A DNA stretch of 64,000 nt from Maridesulfovibrio sp. (GCF_963678865.1 NZ_OY787459.1:2198501-2262500), one strand, 5' to 3'. Positions 46,813 through 57,180 are shown, counted from the first letter of the stretch. Notes: generated from the sequence alone by a model not told the origin. Numbers and translations are program-made.

Positions 46813-47127
46813 TTATTGATATTCACGCTGACATGTATTTTTGTCAATAAAGGGAAAAGTTAAGTTTAAAGAATATTATATTATCTTTTGTAACGATAAT
46901 TTGTTATGATTAAAGTTAAACTTTGTCATTGCAGGCAAAAATTAATCATAAGATTTTTTGTTTGAATTGAGTAATTAGTAAATAAAAGTCTAAAAGTTTA
47001 GAAGTCTATAATGTAAGGTTGTCGGGGTATAATTAAATATGGTAATCTTTAATAGCTAATTTAAGTTGCAAGTGTGTGGGCTTAACTTGTTGCTATAACT
47101 GTTATTGCAACTATGGGGGGAACGGTA
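46813..47127. other. AT-rich promoter region of the chemoreceptor gene
   Basis: Strongly AT-rich, with no gene seen. TATAAT occurs at 47007-47012 but without a good -35. Composition here and in the following gene differs from the flanks. Confidence 0.4.
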
Positions 47128-48681
47128 ATGAGGTCTTCTGGCAAACTAAGTTTAAGAATTAAATTTTTGGTTTTAACTATTGTAACTATAATTCTTTTTG
47201 TCGCACTTGGGCTACTAGGTAATTCAGGTGATACAAAAATGATTTGGGCTGTTGTTCTCGGCTCAATTGTTATGTCCCTGCTTTTCTATTTTTTGCAGAT
47301 TAAGATGCTAATTCGTCCGTTGGCTGAAATTGAAGAGGTTGTGAAACTCGTTAAGGGGGGTGATTTTGAGGCCCGTCTTGATGTTGATTCTTGTGGTGGG
47401 ATTGGTGATCTAGGGGCTAATTTGAATCTGATTTTGGATAAGGTAACGGACAAGATTTATTGGTACGAAAGTCTACTTGATGCAATCCCGTGGCCTATCT
47501 CGGTTACTGACATGGATATGAATTGGACATTTATAAATAAAGCAGCAGCAGATGTAACGTCTTCTACTCGAGAAGAGGTTGTTGGAAAACAATGCAATAA
47601 CTGGGGAGCAGATATTTGCAACACAGAGCGCTGTGGAATTGAATGCTTGAGACGAGGAGAGGAAACATCTTTTTTTACTCAACCTGGACTTAATATGGAT
47701 TTTAAAGTTGATACTGCATATTTGACTGATAAGGAAGGACAGCACGTAGGTCATATTGAGATTGTTCAGGATATTACTGAAGCAAACGAGATGAAACGTA
47801 AAGCAGAGCAGGCATTGAAGGATGGTATGCTCATGGCTGCTGATAAATTAGGGGCTATTGTCGAAAACATTACTTCTGCTTCTGAACAACTTTCTAGCCA
47901 AGTTGAAGGAGCTAGTCAGGGTGCAGAGACTCAGCGAGAACTTGCAGCTGAGACAGCAACAGCAATGGAAGAAATGAACACCACTGTACTTGAAGTTGCT
48001 CGTAATGCCGGTGATGCCGCATCCAATGCTGACATCACACGTTCCAATGCAGAAGAAGGTTCTGACGTAGTTGAGAATGTTGTTAAATCTATTGCAGAAA
48101 TTAGTAGACGTGTGGAAGGGATGCAGCAAAATGTTAATGAGTTAGGAGACCAAGCGCAAGGCATAGGTCAAATCATGGATGTTATTACAGATATTGCAGA
48201 TCAAACTAATTTACTTGCTTTGAACGCTGCTATTGAAGCTGCTCGAGCAGGAGAAGCCGGTCGTGGGTTTGCTGTTGTAGCTGATGAAGTTCGTAAGTTG
48301 GCAGAAAAAACTATGCAGGCGACTACCGAGGTAGGGCAATCTATCTCCGCAATTCAAGGCGGAACTAAGAATAGTATAGAAAATATGGAGATGGTTGTTG
48401 AAGTTGTGAATAAGAGTACTGACCTTGCTCAAAAATCAGGAGTCGCTCTTGAAGGAATACTAAGGCTTGCTGAGGGAACATCAGATCAGGTGAGTGCCAT
48501 TGCTACCGCTTCTGAAGAACAAGCTTCCACTGCTGAAGAAATATCAAGGCATACTGAACAAATAAATCAAATTTCATCTGAAACAAGTGTTACAATGAGT
48601 CAAGCAACAGAAGCAATCACTGATTTGGCAAGGCAAGCAGGAGAGCTACAGAGATTGATAGAAGAATTGCGTCAAGCTTAA
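47128..48681 (+). CDS. Methyl-accepting chemotaxis protein with PAS domain
   Basis: 517 residues from the ATG at 47128; the upstream ATG at 47113 leaves no room for a ribosome site, while its own GGGGGG lies just before this start. Two closely spaced membrane helices (about 10-58) with almost no periplasmic part, then HAMP, a PAS domain ([22 protein letters not shown]...) and a methyl-accepting signalling domain with the hairpin tip [36 protein letters not shown]. The PAS has four Cys ([24 protein letters not shown]), suggesting a metal, heme or redox signal sensed from the cytoplasm. Codon use is AT-rich unlike its neighbours, a sign of transfer. Confidence 0.94.
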   Translation: MRSSGKLSLRIKFLVLTIVTIILFVALGLLGNSGDTKMIWAVVLGSIVMSLLFYFLQIKMLIRPLAEIEEVVKLVKGGDFEARLDVDSCGGIGDLGANLNLILDKVTDKIYWYESLLDAIPWPISVTDMDMNWTFINKAAADVTSSTREEVVGKQCNNWGADICNTERCGIECLRRGEETSFFTQPGLNMDFKVDTAYLTDKEGQHVGHIEIVQDITEANEMKRKAEQALKDGMLMAADKLGAIVENITSASEQLSSQVEGASQGAETQRELAAETATAMEEMNTTVLEVARNAGDAASNADITRSNAEEGSDVVENVVKSIAEISRRVEGMQQNVNELGDQAQGIGQIMDVITDIADQTNLLALNAAIEAARAGEAGRGFAVVADEVRKLAEKTMQATTEVGQSISAIQGGTKNSIENMEMVVEVVNKSTDLAQKSGVALEGILRLAEGTSDQVSAIATASEEQASTAEEISRHTEQINQISSETSVTMSQATEAITDLARQAGELQRLIEELRQA

Positions 48682-48691
48682 TTTGTAGAGG

Positions 48692-49242
48692 CTATGCAGC
48701 CATTCTTAGTTTTTGCATCGGGGTGATGCCGCCAATACCCATATTGGGGCGGTCATTGTTATATGCCCAGAGCCATTTGGTTGCGGACTCTTGCAGCTCT
48801 TGGATGCTTTCAAAGATGTATGGCTCAGCCAATCGGCAATAAGCTCATTTTCTGCGGACAGCTTCGGTTCGTAACTGTAACAAGTTTGGCTGAAGCTGAA
48901 AGCTTCGCACGCCTGACGGATATTGGTCTTTTTCTCCTTCACGGCTGCCTTTGCCATCTTGCACCGACAAGATGGCTTACCATTTTTTTCAAGTGCTTCC
49001 TTGACGATTTCCGCTTTCAATCGTTCTTCGGCGTACATTTTCTTTAACTGGCGATTCTCGCGTTCCAGCTCTTTCATTCGGGCCATCAGGGGTGCGTCCA
49101 TACCGCCATACTTGGAACGCCACTTATAAAACGTGGCACGGCTCATTCCGTGTTCACGGCAAAGTTAGGCAACGGGAACACCATTCTCGGCCGTCTTCAA
49201 AATACTCAAAATTTGACTGTCACTGTAGCGTGACTTTTTCAT
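48692..49242 (-). pseudogene. IS3-family transposase remnant (nonsense codon and internal deletion)
   Basis: Reading from 49242: OrfA begins MKKSRYSDSQILSILKTAEN and hits an in-frame TAA inside GVPVA-stop-LCREHG. It then continues as MSRATFYKWRSKYGGMDAPL... through the OrfA leucine-zipper end into the OrfB start (CEAFSFSQTCYSYEPKLSAENELIADWL). After about residue 108 of the surviving frame the sequence jumps, with a frame change, to the OrfB C-terminus (YIFESIQELQESATKWLWAYNNDRPNM then GIGGITPMQKLRMAA and stop). The DDE catalytic core is deleted. Defective element, 10 bases after the chemoreceptor gene. Terminal inverted repeats are not clear. Confidence 0.88.
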
Positions 49243-49617
49243 CTGAATATCCTAGGTTTTCTTTACGATAAAATTCTACTTTTCAGAACAATTAATTATC
49301 GGGGGGATTACCCTATAACCTGATTTTTTACTTTATTTTTGGCGAGCATTGCAACGCTGCTTCCCGCTATTTCAACGCTTTTCAAACGACATGAATTATT
49401 TGGTGTAAAGCTGTGTTTTCTTGTGCGAAAAGAAACCACAAAAATCTTTGTTTATCCAAATATTCCATTAGATACGTATACATGCTACAGAAAACCAAGC
49501 ATTCATTTAAACTCTTGCAAAAGGCTAAGTCACAATGACTTTGCAGAACAGACTACATGAAAATGCTAGATGCCTGCATCTAGTGTTAATTACTTTTTTT
49601 TTGATGCGAGGATATGC
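49243..49617. other. Intergenic region upstream of the activase gene
   Basis: AT-rich; holds whatever remains of the IS end and presumably the promoter for the plus-strand cluster. No gene, terminator or clear promoter could be supported. Confidence 0.4.
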
Positions 49618-52600
49618 GTGGCAATAGAATCCAAATTATTTTGGGGAGTTGATCTTGGGGCTGAAACAATAAAAGTTACTGTTTTGTCTGAAAGCAATGG
49701 CGAGCCACATATACAAAAAACATATCGAAAAGCGCACGATAAAGATCCATTCAATGTTTTACGTGTGCTTCTGCAAAAATCCGGCTGGACACCTTCATAC
49801 CCAATAGCAGCTACTGGCAGATATAGCCGAGGACTCACATGCTTGCGAGTGCCTGTAAAAGCAGCACTGGCACGCGGTATTCGCTTTACCCACCCAAACG
49901 CTTCCCCATGCAGCGTAATATCCATAGGAAGTCAGGGGTTTTCTGTGCTGGAATTGCGTAGCGATGGTCAGGATCTTTACCGAGAAAATTCCAGATGTTC
50001 GCAGGGGACAGGTAATTTTCTTTGTCAGCTTGTTGAACGATTCGGGTTAAATATATCCGAAGCGAGCCAAAAGTGCGTGAGCGTAGAAGAACCATTGGTA
50101 TTTTCAGGACGCTGCCCTGTAATTTTAAAAACGGATATGACTCATCTGGCAAACAAGGGTGAAAACATTGAAAACATTCTTGCAGGTCTGTTTGATGCTG
50201 TCTGTACGAATGTACAATCCCTGCTCAAGCCCGAAAGTTCTCCCGATAAAATCATTCTTACAGGCGGAGTTACCCAGTCTGCCCGTATCCGGCGTAATTT
50301 TACCTCTTTCTCCAATTCCCGCCATCTGTCACTTCTCGAGAATAATAAATATTCCACTCATTTTTCCGAAGCCGTGGGAGCTGCCCTTGTTGCCTTTGAG
50401 CAAAAACCTAAAGCTCCAAAACTTGAGCAGCTATTTCGAAATGAAAGTAAAGGGACCTTTGAAAAGGTTGTACCGCTGAGTAAATCTTTTGAGAAGGTTA
50501 AACGTATTTCAGATGAAACATGGATAAAAGACGATCCTTTGTGTGACGTTGTTTTAGGTTTCGATATAGGCTCAACCGGCTCCAAGGCCCTTGCGGTAAA
50601 CAGCAATACGTTTGAGCCTGTATGGGAAAAATATATAAATACTCAGGGCGATCCCATTACCGCAGCTCAGAAACTTGTAAGCCTTTTTTTAGAGGAGACA
50701 GGCAGTAAGCATAAAGTTTGTGCTGTCGGCGTTACCGGGTCCGGCAGGGATCTTGTCGGCTCGTTGATGGGAAGTTGTTACGGGAATGAGCCGGTCGTCA
50801 TCATGAATGAAATTGCCGCTCATGCTGAAGGGGCTCTTTATTTTGATTCTGAAGTCGACACAATTTTTGAAATAGGCGGTCAGGATGCAAAATATTCCAG
50901 ACTTGAAGACGGTCACATAATTGATGCGGCAATGAATGAAGCCTGCAGTGCCGGGACGGGATCTTTCATAGCTGAACAGGGCGGCAGATTCGATGGAATC
51001 AGCAATGTTACCGAAATGGATAAAATTGCCATGGAAGCCGAATACGGGGTTTCCCTCGGGCAACATTGTTCTGTCTTCATGGCCGAGGTCATTGCTGATG
51101 CAATTGCTGAAAAAGTGCCCCAGCCTTCAATCATAGCAGGTCTGTATGATTCCATTGCCCTGAACTATCTAAACAGGGTCAAAGGGCCCCGCTCCGTCGG
51201 TAAGAAAATATTCTGTCAGGGAATGCCTTTTAAATCTGACTCCCTGCCGGCAGCCATTGCGAACAGAACCTCTCGAAATATTATTGTTCCCCCTAATCCG
51301 GGAACAATCGGTGCGCTGGGGATAGCATTAATTGCAGGCAGACAGGAAAATAGCTCAGGTTATGATCTTGATATGAGCACTTTTCTTGGTGCTGAAATTC
51401 TGACTAAGGATACATTCAACTGTAAATCAAATCAGGGCTGCGGTGGGAGCGGCAATAAATGCCGAATTGACCGGATTAAAACTGTTGTTCAAAACGAGGA
51501 AAAAGTATTTCTATGGGGAGGTAATTGTTCGCTATACGAAAAGGGAACTAAAAAGAAGAAGCTTCCAGACCTCACGCCCGATCCTTTTCTAGAAAGGCGC
51601 AGACTGGTATCTTCGATAATTTCTTCACTCCCGCAGCAACCTGAGCGCCCTACAGTTGCTCTGGTTGAGGAATTCGGTTTAAAGAGCTGGCTCCCTTTTT
51701 TCTGTCATTTCTTCAGTGAACTTGGATTCAATGTAAAAGTTTATTCTGAAGAAGGAATAGCTTCACTTAAGCTGGGTATTGAAAATAGTAATGTTCCTTT
51801 CTGTGCACCAATGCAAATTTATCAGGGAATAGTCTCAAAAATTATTAATACAGGGACCGAAGACTTCTTTTTTGCCCCCAGACTTCGGGAAAATCCTCGG
51901 CATGGAACGGAACTTCATGCCTGCAATTGTCCAATAATCCAAGCCAGCCCGGATCTTGTCTATTCAAATAAATTTTCGCAAAAGATGAAAATTTTAGATC
52001 CGTGTATTGATATCGGGATAGAAAATTTTCAATCTGAAAGGTTCATTGAATCAGTAAAAAGGCTTGCCGGTCAGCTAGGCGAAACTGAATATCAGGGCGC
52101 TTTTGATGCGGGATGCCGGGCTCAATTATCCTTTGAAGAGTCCTGCCGCAATTTAGGTCGTAACGCTTTGGAATTTGCAAAACGGCATGATTTGAAGGCT
52201 GTTATTGTTATCGGGCGTAGCTATACAATTCATAACGATATCCTTAATGCCAATGTGCCAAACCTGCTTCGGGAGCAGGGAGCATTGGCAATTCCTTTGG
52301 ATTGTTATCCCATTAGCAAAGAAATACCCGTATTTTCAGAAGTTTACTGGAGTTCATCCCAAAGTTGCTTACGCGCTGCCCACCAGATTCGCAGAAGCCC
52401 GGGCCAACATGCTGTTTACTGCTCAAACTACTCATGTGGTCCTGACAGTTTTACCCTGCATTTCTTCTCATACATAATGGAAAACAAGCCGTTCACCATA
52501 ATTGAGACAGATGGACATTCCGGCGATGCCGGAACAAAGACCCGTATTGAAGCCTTTCTTTACTGCGTTTCTTCCTACATTAAGAAGTCTGCTCGAGCTA

Positions 52601-53895
52601 CGAATCAGGGATTAAACGATTTTAGAGACACTCGGGTTGCAGGAGATCCTATACTCAACGTCCGCAGTACAGGTGAAACTCTTATGATACCGAGAATGGG
52701 ACCATGTGCAGAAACAATCGCCGCTCTCCTTAATGCGGAAGGAGTGCGGGCGGAAGCCTTAGCCCTCGGGACAAAAGAGGATTTGCAATTAGCCCGTAAA
52801 TATACCTCCGGCAAGGAGTGCATCCCGATGGCCATAACACTGGGAAGTTTCCTTACCAGAGTGCTGCAGGCTAAAGATACTGACGAGCGTTTTGCTTTTC
52901 TCCTGCCGGGGGCCAACGGTCCCTGTCGTTTTGGTATGTATAATATTCTCCAGAATATTATTTTTGAGCGAATAGGACTTTCAGAAAAAGTTCGTATCAT
53001 ATCTCCATCGGACGAGGACTATTTTGCAGAGGTCCCTGTAGATTTCCAACTGCGCGCACTAGCCTGCTTTATTGCAACGGACATGCTGCAGGCAGCCCTT
53101 CATGATGTTCGTCCGGTAGAAAAAATTCCCGGTGAGACTCAAAAGATATATGACAGATACATTGCCGAGTTAAAAGAGATGATGGTACGCCTTGGAAGTG
53201 TCGGAACCTTTAATGCTTTCAGGCAGGTCTGGTCGGGATGCTTCGGGCTTAAAGAGCTGCTGACTCGTGCCGGGGAGGAATTTTCAAAGCTCAAAGATTT
53301 TGGAAAAGATATTCCGACTGTCGCGGTGGTAGGTGAGATATACGTCCGCCTAGACACCTTTGCAAACAACGACCTTGTTTTAAAGTTGGAAGAACGCGGT
53401 CTGCGTTGTGTGCTTGCTCCTTTTTCCGAGTGGCTTGTTTACTGTACCCTCAATGAGAGGGATAGATGCAGTCAAAAACGTCCGTTACCCGGCGATAGTA
53501 GACTAGGTTCCTTTATAACTCATACAGTTCAACGACAAATTATTGAAAAATTGCATAAAGCCGTAGGGTCAAAGCTGGGATGGGGGCCTGTATCCCCTGT
53601 GGAGGAGCTTGTTAAGGCTGCAACTCCTTACATCAATCCGGCGCTTATAGGTGAGGCTGTTTTGAGTCTTGGCGGCCCGCTTCATGAGTTCTGTCACGAT
53701 AAAATTATTGGTGCGGTGACTGTTGGACCACATGAATGCATGCCGAATAAAATTGTTGAATCACAGTTTCAGCATGTAAATGAAGATACTGGATTGATAT
53801 GCCTTGCTTTAGCCGTGAACGGCGAATCCTTAAACCCTGAATTGTTAGACCGTTTTGCTTTTGAGGTACATGAAAAACATGGAAAAAATCGATAA
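49618..53895 (+). CDS. Acyl-CoA dehydratase activase fusion (two BadF/HgdC-type ATPase domains, DUF2229, HgdB-like C-terminus)
   Basis: 1425 residues from a GTG at 49618 with GAGG six bases before; the frame is open further up without a site. Domain 1 (about 1-290) is an ASKHA fold starting FWGVDLGAETIKVTVL. Domain 2 (about 310-600) is the better activase: VVLGFDIGSTGSKALAV, TGSGRDLVGSL, FEIGGQDAKYS, and the cluster Cys in NEACSAGTGSF. DUF2229-like sequence follows (about 680-960) and a C-terminal region akin to the dehydratase component. Activases of this family use ATP to drive low-potential electrons into a partner reductase or dehydratase. Here partners may be fused. It heads an envelope-transport gene set; its substrate is unknown. 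Confidence 0.88.
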   Translation: MAIESKLFWGVDLGAETIKVTVLSESNGEPHIQKTYRKAHDKDPFNVLRVLLQKSGWTPSYPIAATGRYSRGLTCLRVPVKAALARGIRFTHPNASPCSVISIGSQGFSVLELRSDGQDLYRENSRCSQGTGNFLCQLVERFGLNISEASQKCVSVEEPLVFSGRCPVILKTDMTHLANKGENIENILAGLFDAVCTNVQSLLKPESSPDKIILTGGVTQSARIRRNFTSFSNSRHLSLLENNKYSTHFSEAVGAALVAFEQKPKAPKLEQLFRNESKGTFEKVVPLSKSFEKVKRISDETWIKDDPLCDVVLGFDIGSTGSKALAVNSNTFEPVWEKYINTQGDPITAAQKLVSLFLEETGSKHKVCAVGVTGSGRDLVGSLMGSCYGNEPVVIMNEIAAHAEGALYFDSEVDTIFEIGGQDAKYSRLEDGHIIDAAMNEACSAGTGSFIAEQGGRFDGISNVTEMDKIAMEAEYGVSLGQHCSVFMAEVIADAIAEKVPQPSIIAGLYDSIALNYLNRVKGPRSVGKKIFCQGMPFKSDSLPAAIANRTSRNIIVPPNPGTIGALGIALIAGRQENSSGYDLDMSTFLGAEILTKDTFNCKSNQGCGGSGNKCRIDRIKTVVQNEEKVFLWGGNCSLYEKGTKKKKLPDLTPDPFLERRRLVSSIISSLPQQPERPTVALVEEFGLKSWLPFFCHFFSELGFNVKVYSEEGIASLKLGIENSNVPFCAPMQIYQGIVSKIINTGTEDFFFAPRLRENPRHGTELHACNCPIIQASPDLVYSNKFSQKMKILDPCIDIGIENFQSERFIESVKRLAGQLGETEYQGAFDAGCRAQLSFEESCRNLGRNALEFAKRHDLKAVIVIGRSYTIHNDILNANVPNLLREQGALAIPLDCYPISKEIPVFSEVYWSSSQSCLRAAHQIRRSPGQHAVYCSNYSCGPDSFTLHFFSYIMENKPFTIIETDGHSGDAGTKTRIEAFLYCVSSYIKKSARATNQGLNDFRDTRVAGDPILNVRSTGETLMIPRMGPCAETIAALLNAEGVRAEALALGTKEDLQLARKYTSGKECIPMAITLGSFLTRVLQAKDTDERFAFLLPGANGPCRFGMYNILQNIIFERIGLSEKVRIISPSDEDYFAEVPVDFQLRALACFIATDMLQAALHDVRPVEKIPGETQKIYDRYIAELKEMMVRLGSVGTFNAFRQVWSGCFGLKELLTRAGEEFSKLKDFGKDIPTVAVVGEIYVRLDTFANNDLVLKLEERGLRCVLAPFSEWLVYCTLNERDRCSQKRPLPGDSRLGSFITHTVQRQIIEKLHKAVGSKLGWGPVSPVEELVKAATPYINPALIGEAVLSLGGPLHEFCHDKIIGAVTVGPHECMPNKIVESQFQHVNEDTGLICLALAVNGESLNPELLDRFAFEVHEKHGKNR

Positions 53896-54667
53896 GTTAC
53901 TACTCGCCATATTTTTGTTTGTTGCGCTATTCAGCGCGTTTCCTAAATCTGCTTTTGCTCTTGATTTGCAGACGGTGATTCGTAATGTGGAAGAGCAATA
54001 CAACGGCGACTCGTCTTATGTGGAAGCAATTATGAAGATAAAAACCGGTAACTGGGACCGGACAATCGCAATTAAGGGCTGGTCCCTTGGACGTAGTTTC
54101 AGCCTGACTAAAATTCTCAAACCCAAAAAAGAAAAAGGAATAGCGACTCTCAAAGCGAATAAAGAGGTCTGGAATTATCTGCCGCGCATTGACCGGGTGA
54201 TAAAAATACCGCCTTCCATGATGGGAGCACCGTGGATGGGAAGTCATATTTCAAATGATGATCTCGTCAAAGCTAATCATGTTGACTTGGACTATAATTT
54301 AAGCCTCATCGAAGAAACACCGAAACTATGGCGGATTAAATGTATACCCAAACCGGATGCTCCGGTGGTCTGGGGCAAAATTATATATACAATTTTAAAA
54401 AAGGATTATGTTCCGCTGGTTATAGAATATTTTGATGAAGAGATGCTTAAGGTACGAACTATTTCGTTTGATGATGTTCAGGTGATGGATGGGCATATCC
54501 TCCCTTTGCGAATGACCGTCCAACCGGAAGACAAGCCCGGTGAGCAAACTGTACTTACTTATACCATGATTGATTTCGATATTTCGATACAGGAAGATTT
54601 CTTCTCACTGTGTAAATTAAAAAAGATGCGCACATATAAAAGCCATCTTGGCAGAAACCGGGAATAA
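53870..54667 (+). CDS. LolA-like outer-membrane lipoprotein-sorting protein
   Basis: About 265 residues; the start could be the ATG at 53870 (GAGGT very close) or at 53879. Signal peptide ends near KSAFA-LD. The mature part is of the LolA_like type (PF17131 family): GDSSYVEAIMKIKTGNWDRTIAIKGWS, LKANKEVWNYLPRIDRVIKIP and the diagnostic PWMGSHISNDDLVK. Such proteins form a half-barrel that carries lipids or lipoproteins across the periplasm. It overlaps the activase end and precedes two FtsX-type permeases, so a lipid-export role fits. Confidence 0.88.
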   Translation: MKNMEKIDKLLLAIFLFVALFSAFPKSAFALDLQTVIRNVEEQYNGDSSYVEAIMKIKTGNWDRTIAIKGWSLGRSFSLTKILKPKKEKGIATLKANKEVWNYLPRIDRVIKIPPSMMGAPWMGSHISNDDLVKANHVDLDYNLSLIEETPKLWRIKCIPKPDAPVVWGKIIYTILKKDYVPLVIEYFDEEMLKVRTISFDDVQVMDGHILPLRMTVQPEDKPGEQTVLTYTMIDFDISIQEDFFSLCKLKKMRTYKSHLGRNRE

Positions 54668-54677
54668 GAGGTTATAG

Positions 54678-55901
54678 ATGCTGCTCGTGTCTCTTGCCCT
54701 GCGCAATATCATGCGCAATAAACGCCGCTCCTTCTTGACCATCTCGGCAATGGTGCTTTCTTCCGCCATGCTGCTTTTGGCAATCGGGGTCTCGGCCGGT
54801 AAGATGCATGATATGCTCGCTTCAGCAACAGACCAGTATTATGGCCATATCGTCATTTCCGGCAACGGCTATCAGAAAAGCCGAAGTATATTTACAAATT
54901 TTCAGTTAGAACCGGAACAACTGAAAATTCTTGCAGGGCTGGATTTTGTTAAAGGCTATTCTCCAAGGTTGCGCGGTTTCGGGCTTCTCTGCCGTAAGGA
55001 TAATTCTTTACCTGTTGAAGCATTGGGCATTCGTCCTGAGATGGAAAAAAATGTAACTGTCCTGCAGGACAGTCTTGTCGCGGGCAAACAGCTTGGGAAT
55101 GATCCTGACGGAGTTCTTCTCGGAGAAGGTTTGGCCAGGAAGCTTGGAGTGAGCCCCGGAGATGATTTGGCTTTTGTTTCCGGTGCCAGTGATGGTTCAG
55201 TCGGCAATGGGATTCTGGTTGTAAAAGGTATTTTCAGAACAGGTAATTTTCGAAATGACAATGAATTAATCCTCCTTAACCTTGATTGGTTGCAGGAAAC
55301 TCTGGTTCTACCTGATACAGTTCATTCTCTGGCCGTAAGCGTACAGAACCCCATGCAGGCCAAGCTGATTGCGGCAAAGCTCCAGAATCTGTTCGGCAAT
55401 AGATTTGAAGTGCTGGACTGGAGTTCTTTCCTTCCTGAAATCAGGGATGCCATTGCTATCAGCTATGTTACCAATATCATTGTCATGACAATTTTTTATC
55501 TGGCTACCGGGCTTGGTATTTTCAACACTTTCTACATGTCGGTCATGGAACGTTCATATGAATTCGGCATCTTGATGGCTTTGGGAACACGGCCTTGGCA
55601 GATCAGACTTCTGGTTTTGCTGGAGACATTCTTCATGGGGGTAATTGCTGTGACTCTCGGTGTCGGGCTGGGACTCGGTATAAACATTTATCTGCAGAAA
55701 GTAGGTATCGATTTAAGCGGTAGTGTTGAACCGATAACTTATGCCGGAGGTACCATTCTACCAAGAATTCATGCTTCGATTGACTTTTTTTATCAGATTT
55801 CGGCTGCACTCTTTTTACTTTTCGTGTGTATTGCAGCAGGTTTTCTCCCCGCGAACAGAGCTGCAAAATTAAATCCTGTTCAGGTGATACGAGGAGATTA
55901 G
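54678..55901 (+). CDS. FtsX/LolC-type ABC permease (1)
   Basis: 407 residues: N-terminal helix after LALRNIMRNKRRSFLTISAMVLSSAMLLLAIG, a large periplasmic MacB-PCD-like domain (about 45-235), then three C-terminal helices with the FtsX motif MSVMERSYEFGILMALGTRPWQIRLLVLLE. Topology of LolC/E and MacB mechanotransmission permeases. Ten bases after the LolA-like gene. Works with the second permease and the ATPase downstream to extract an envelope lipid or lipoprotein. Confidence 0.92.
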   Translation: MLLVSLALRNIMRNKRRSFLTISAMVLSSAMLLLAIGVSAGKMHDMLASATDQYYGHIVISGNGYQKSRSIFTNFQLEPEQLKILAGLDFVKGYSPRLRGFGLLCRKDNSLPVEALGIRPEMEKNVTVLQDSLVAGKQLGNDPDGVLLGEGLARKLGVSPGDDLAFVSGASDGSVGNGILVVKGIFRTGNFRNDNELILLNLDWLQETLVLPDTVHSLAVSVQNPMQAKLIAAKLQNLFGNRFEVLDWSSFLPEIRDAIAISYVTNIIVMTIFYLATGLGIFNTFYMSVMERSYEFGILMALGTRPWQIRLLVLLETFFMGVIAVTLGVGLGLGINIYLQKVGIDLSGSVEPITYAGGTILPRIHASIDFFYQISAALFLLFVCIAAGFLPANRAAKLNPVQVIRGD

Positions 55902-55902
55902 C

Positions 55903-57135
55903 TTGAATTCATTCCAACTGGCATGGCGAAATCTTTTTCGTCATAAAAGACGTCTTCTCCTCACTCTTATCGGATTAAGCTTGAGTCTTACTCTGGTTCA
56001 GACATTCCATAACTTTACCAAGGGAGTATACTCCTACATGGTAGAGACCGGAGTCCGCTCAGGAAGCGGGCATATAGTAATATGCCGAAATAATTATCTC
56101 GAAACTAAAGATAGTAATATTTTTTTTATTCCCGGAGACCTTGCTAAAAAAGTTTCAGCCGTCACAGGAGTTCAATCAGTACTTCCTAGGGTTGAGCTTT
56201 CCGGGCTGGCCCAGTCCAGCAGGGAAAGCAGAAATATTCGGATTGCAGGGGTGGATATACCAAAAGAAAAAGCAATAAACCCTTTTTTAAAGGAAGTACC
56301 CAAAGATCTTTTTGCGAAACCGTGGCGTAAGGGAGATGCCCTTGTGGGGAAGGTTCTCATGAATGAGCTGCAGATCAAGCCGGGACAGAAATTCGTTGTC
56401 ACCACTCAAACATGCAAGGGAGAACTAGTCAGCGAGCTATTCAGGGTTAAAGGTGTTTTGGCTACCGGTATCAGGGAAGTGGATAGTTCATTGGTCATGA
56501 TCAGCAACGAGAAGGCTGCAACTATGTACTCAGTTCCGGGGGCTACCCATGAATTGGCTGTAGTGCTTGAAGATAACGGATTTGTAGATAAAGTTTTTCC
56601 GGTCATAAAAGATTTACTACATGACAGGAACGGATTGATGACCTGCTCATGGGTAAAAGCAATGCCCAATCTCTATAATGCCATACGTTGGGATTATGTA
56701 AGCATGAAGTTTCTTTCCATGATTGTTTTGATGATCATGACCATTGGAGTTATGAATACACTTCTTATGGGTGTTATGGAGCGCATTTATGAATTTGGGG
56801 TCCTGAAAGCAATTGGAACGTCTCCGGGGCAGCTCAGAACCATGATTATGGCCGAGGCATTGCTTTTGGGAATTGCGGCTGTAATTCTGGGGTCTGCGCT
56901 AACCTCAATCGCTACCGTTTATCTGGTACATTACGGTTTTGACCTCCGCTTATTCATTCCGGCTAATCTAGAATTCGGCGGAGTACTCTTTTCTGCACTC
57001 CTGTACGCCCAATGGGATGTCTCATGGATGTGCAAATTCGCATTATATCTGCTTATGTTGTGTCTGCTGGCTTCAGTCTATCCCGCAGTCAAAGCTTCAA
57101 ATATATCACCTGTAAAAGCACTTAGGCATGTATAA
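55903..57135 (+). CDS. FtsX/LolE-type ABC permease (2)
   Basis: 410 residues from a TTG start with GAGGAG six bases upstream, directly after the stop of permease 1. Same four-helix FtsX layout: LAWRNLFRHKRRLLLTLIGLSLSLTL at the N-terminus, periplasmic domain, then MGVMERIYEFGVLKAIGTSPGQLRTMIMAEALLLG and the end VYPAVKASNISPVKALRHV. Two different permeases imply a heterodimer like LolCE. Confidence 0.92.
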   Translation: MNSFQLAWRNLFRHKRRLLLTLIGLSLSLTLVQTFHNFTKGVYSYMVETGVRSGSGHIVICRNNYLETKDSNIFFIPGDLAKKVSAVTGVQSVLPRVELSGLAQSSRESRNIRIAGVDIPKEKAINPFLKEVPKDLFAKPWRKGDALVGKVLMNELQIKPGQKFVVTTQTCKGELVSELFRVKGVLATGIREVDSSLVMISNEKAATMYSVPGATHELAVVLEDNGFVDKVFPVIKDLLHDRNGLMTCSWVKAMPNLYNAIRWDYVSMKFLSMIVLMIMTIGVMNTLLMGVMERIYEFGVLKAIGTSPGQLRTMIMAEALLLGIAAVILGSALTSIATVYLVHYGFDLRLFIPANLEFGGVLFSALLYAQWDVSWMCKFALYLLMLCLLASVYPAVKASNISPVKALRHV

Positions 57136-57180
57136 CATGTGTATCGTCGCGATGGTAAATATCTAATAAAGGAATCTGCA

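Noticed and set aside
48680..49310. Terminal inverted repeats of the IS3 remnant
   Set aside because: Only a GTAGA pentamer is shared between the two candidate ends (near 48685 and 49285), too short to define the element.
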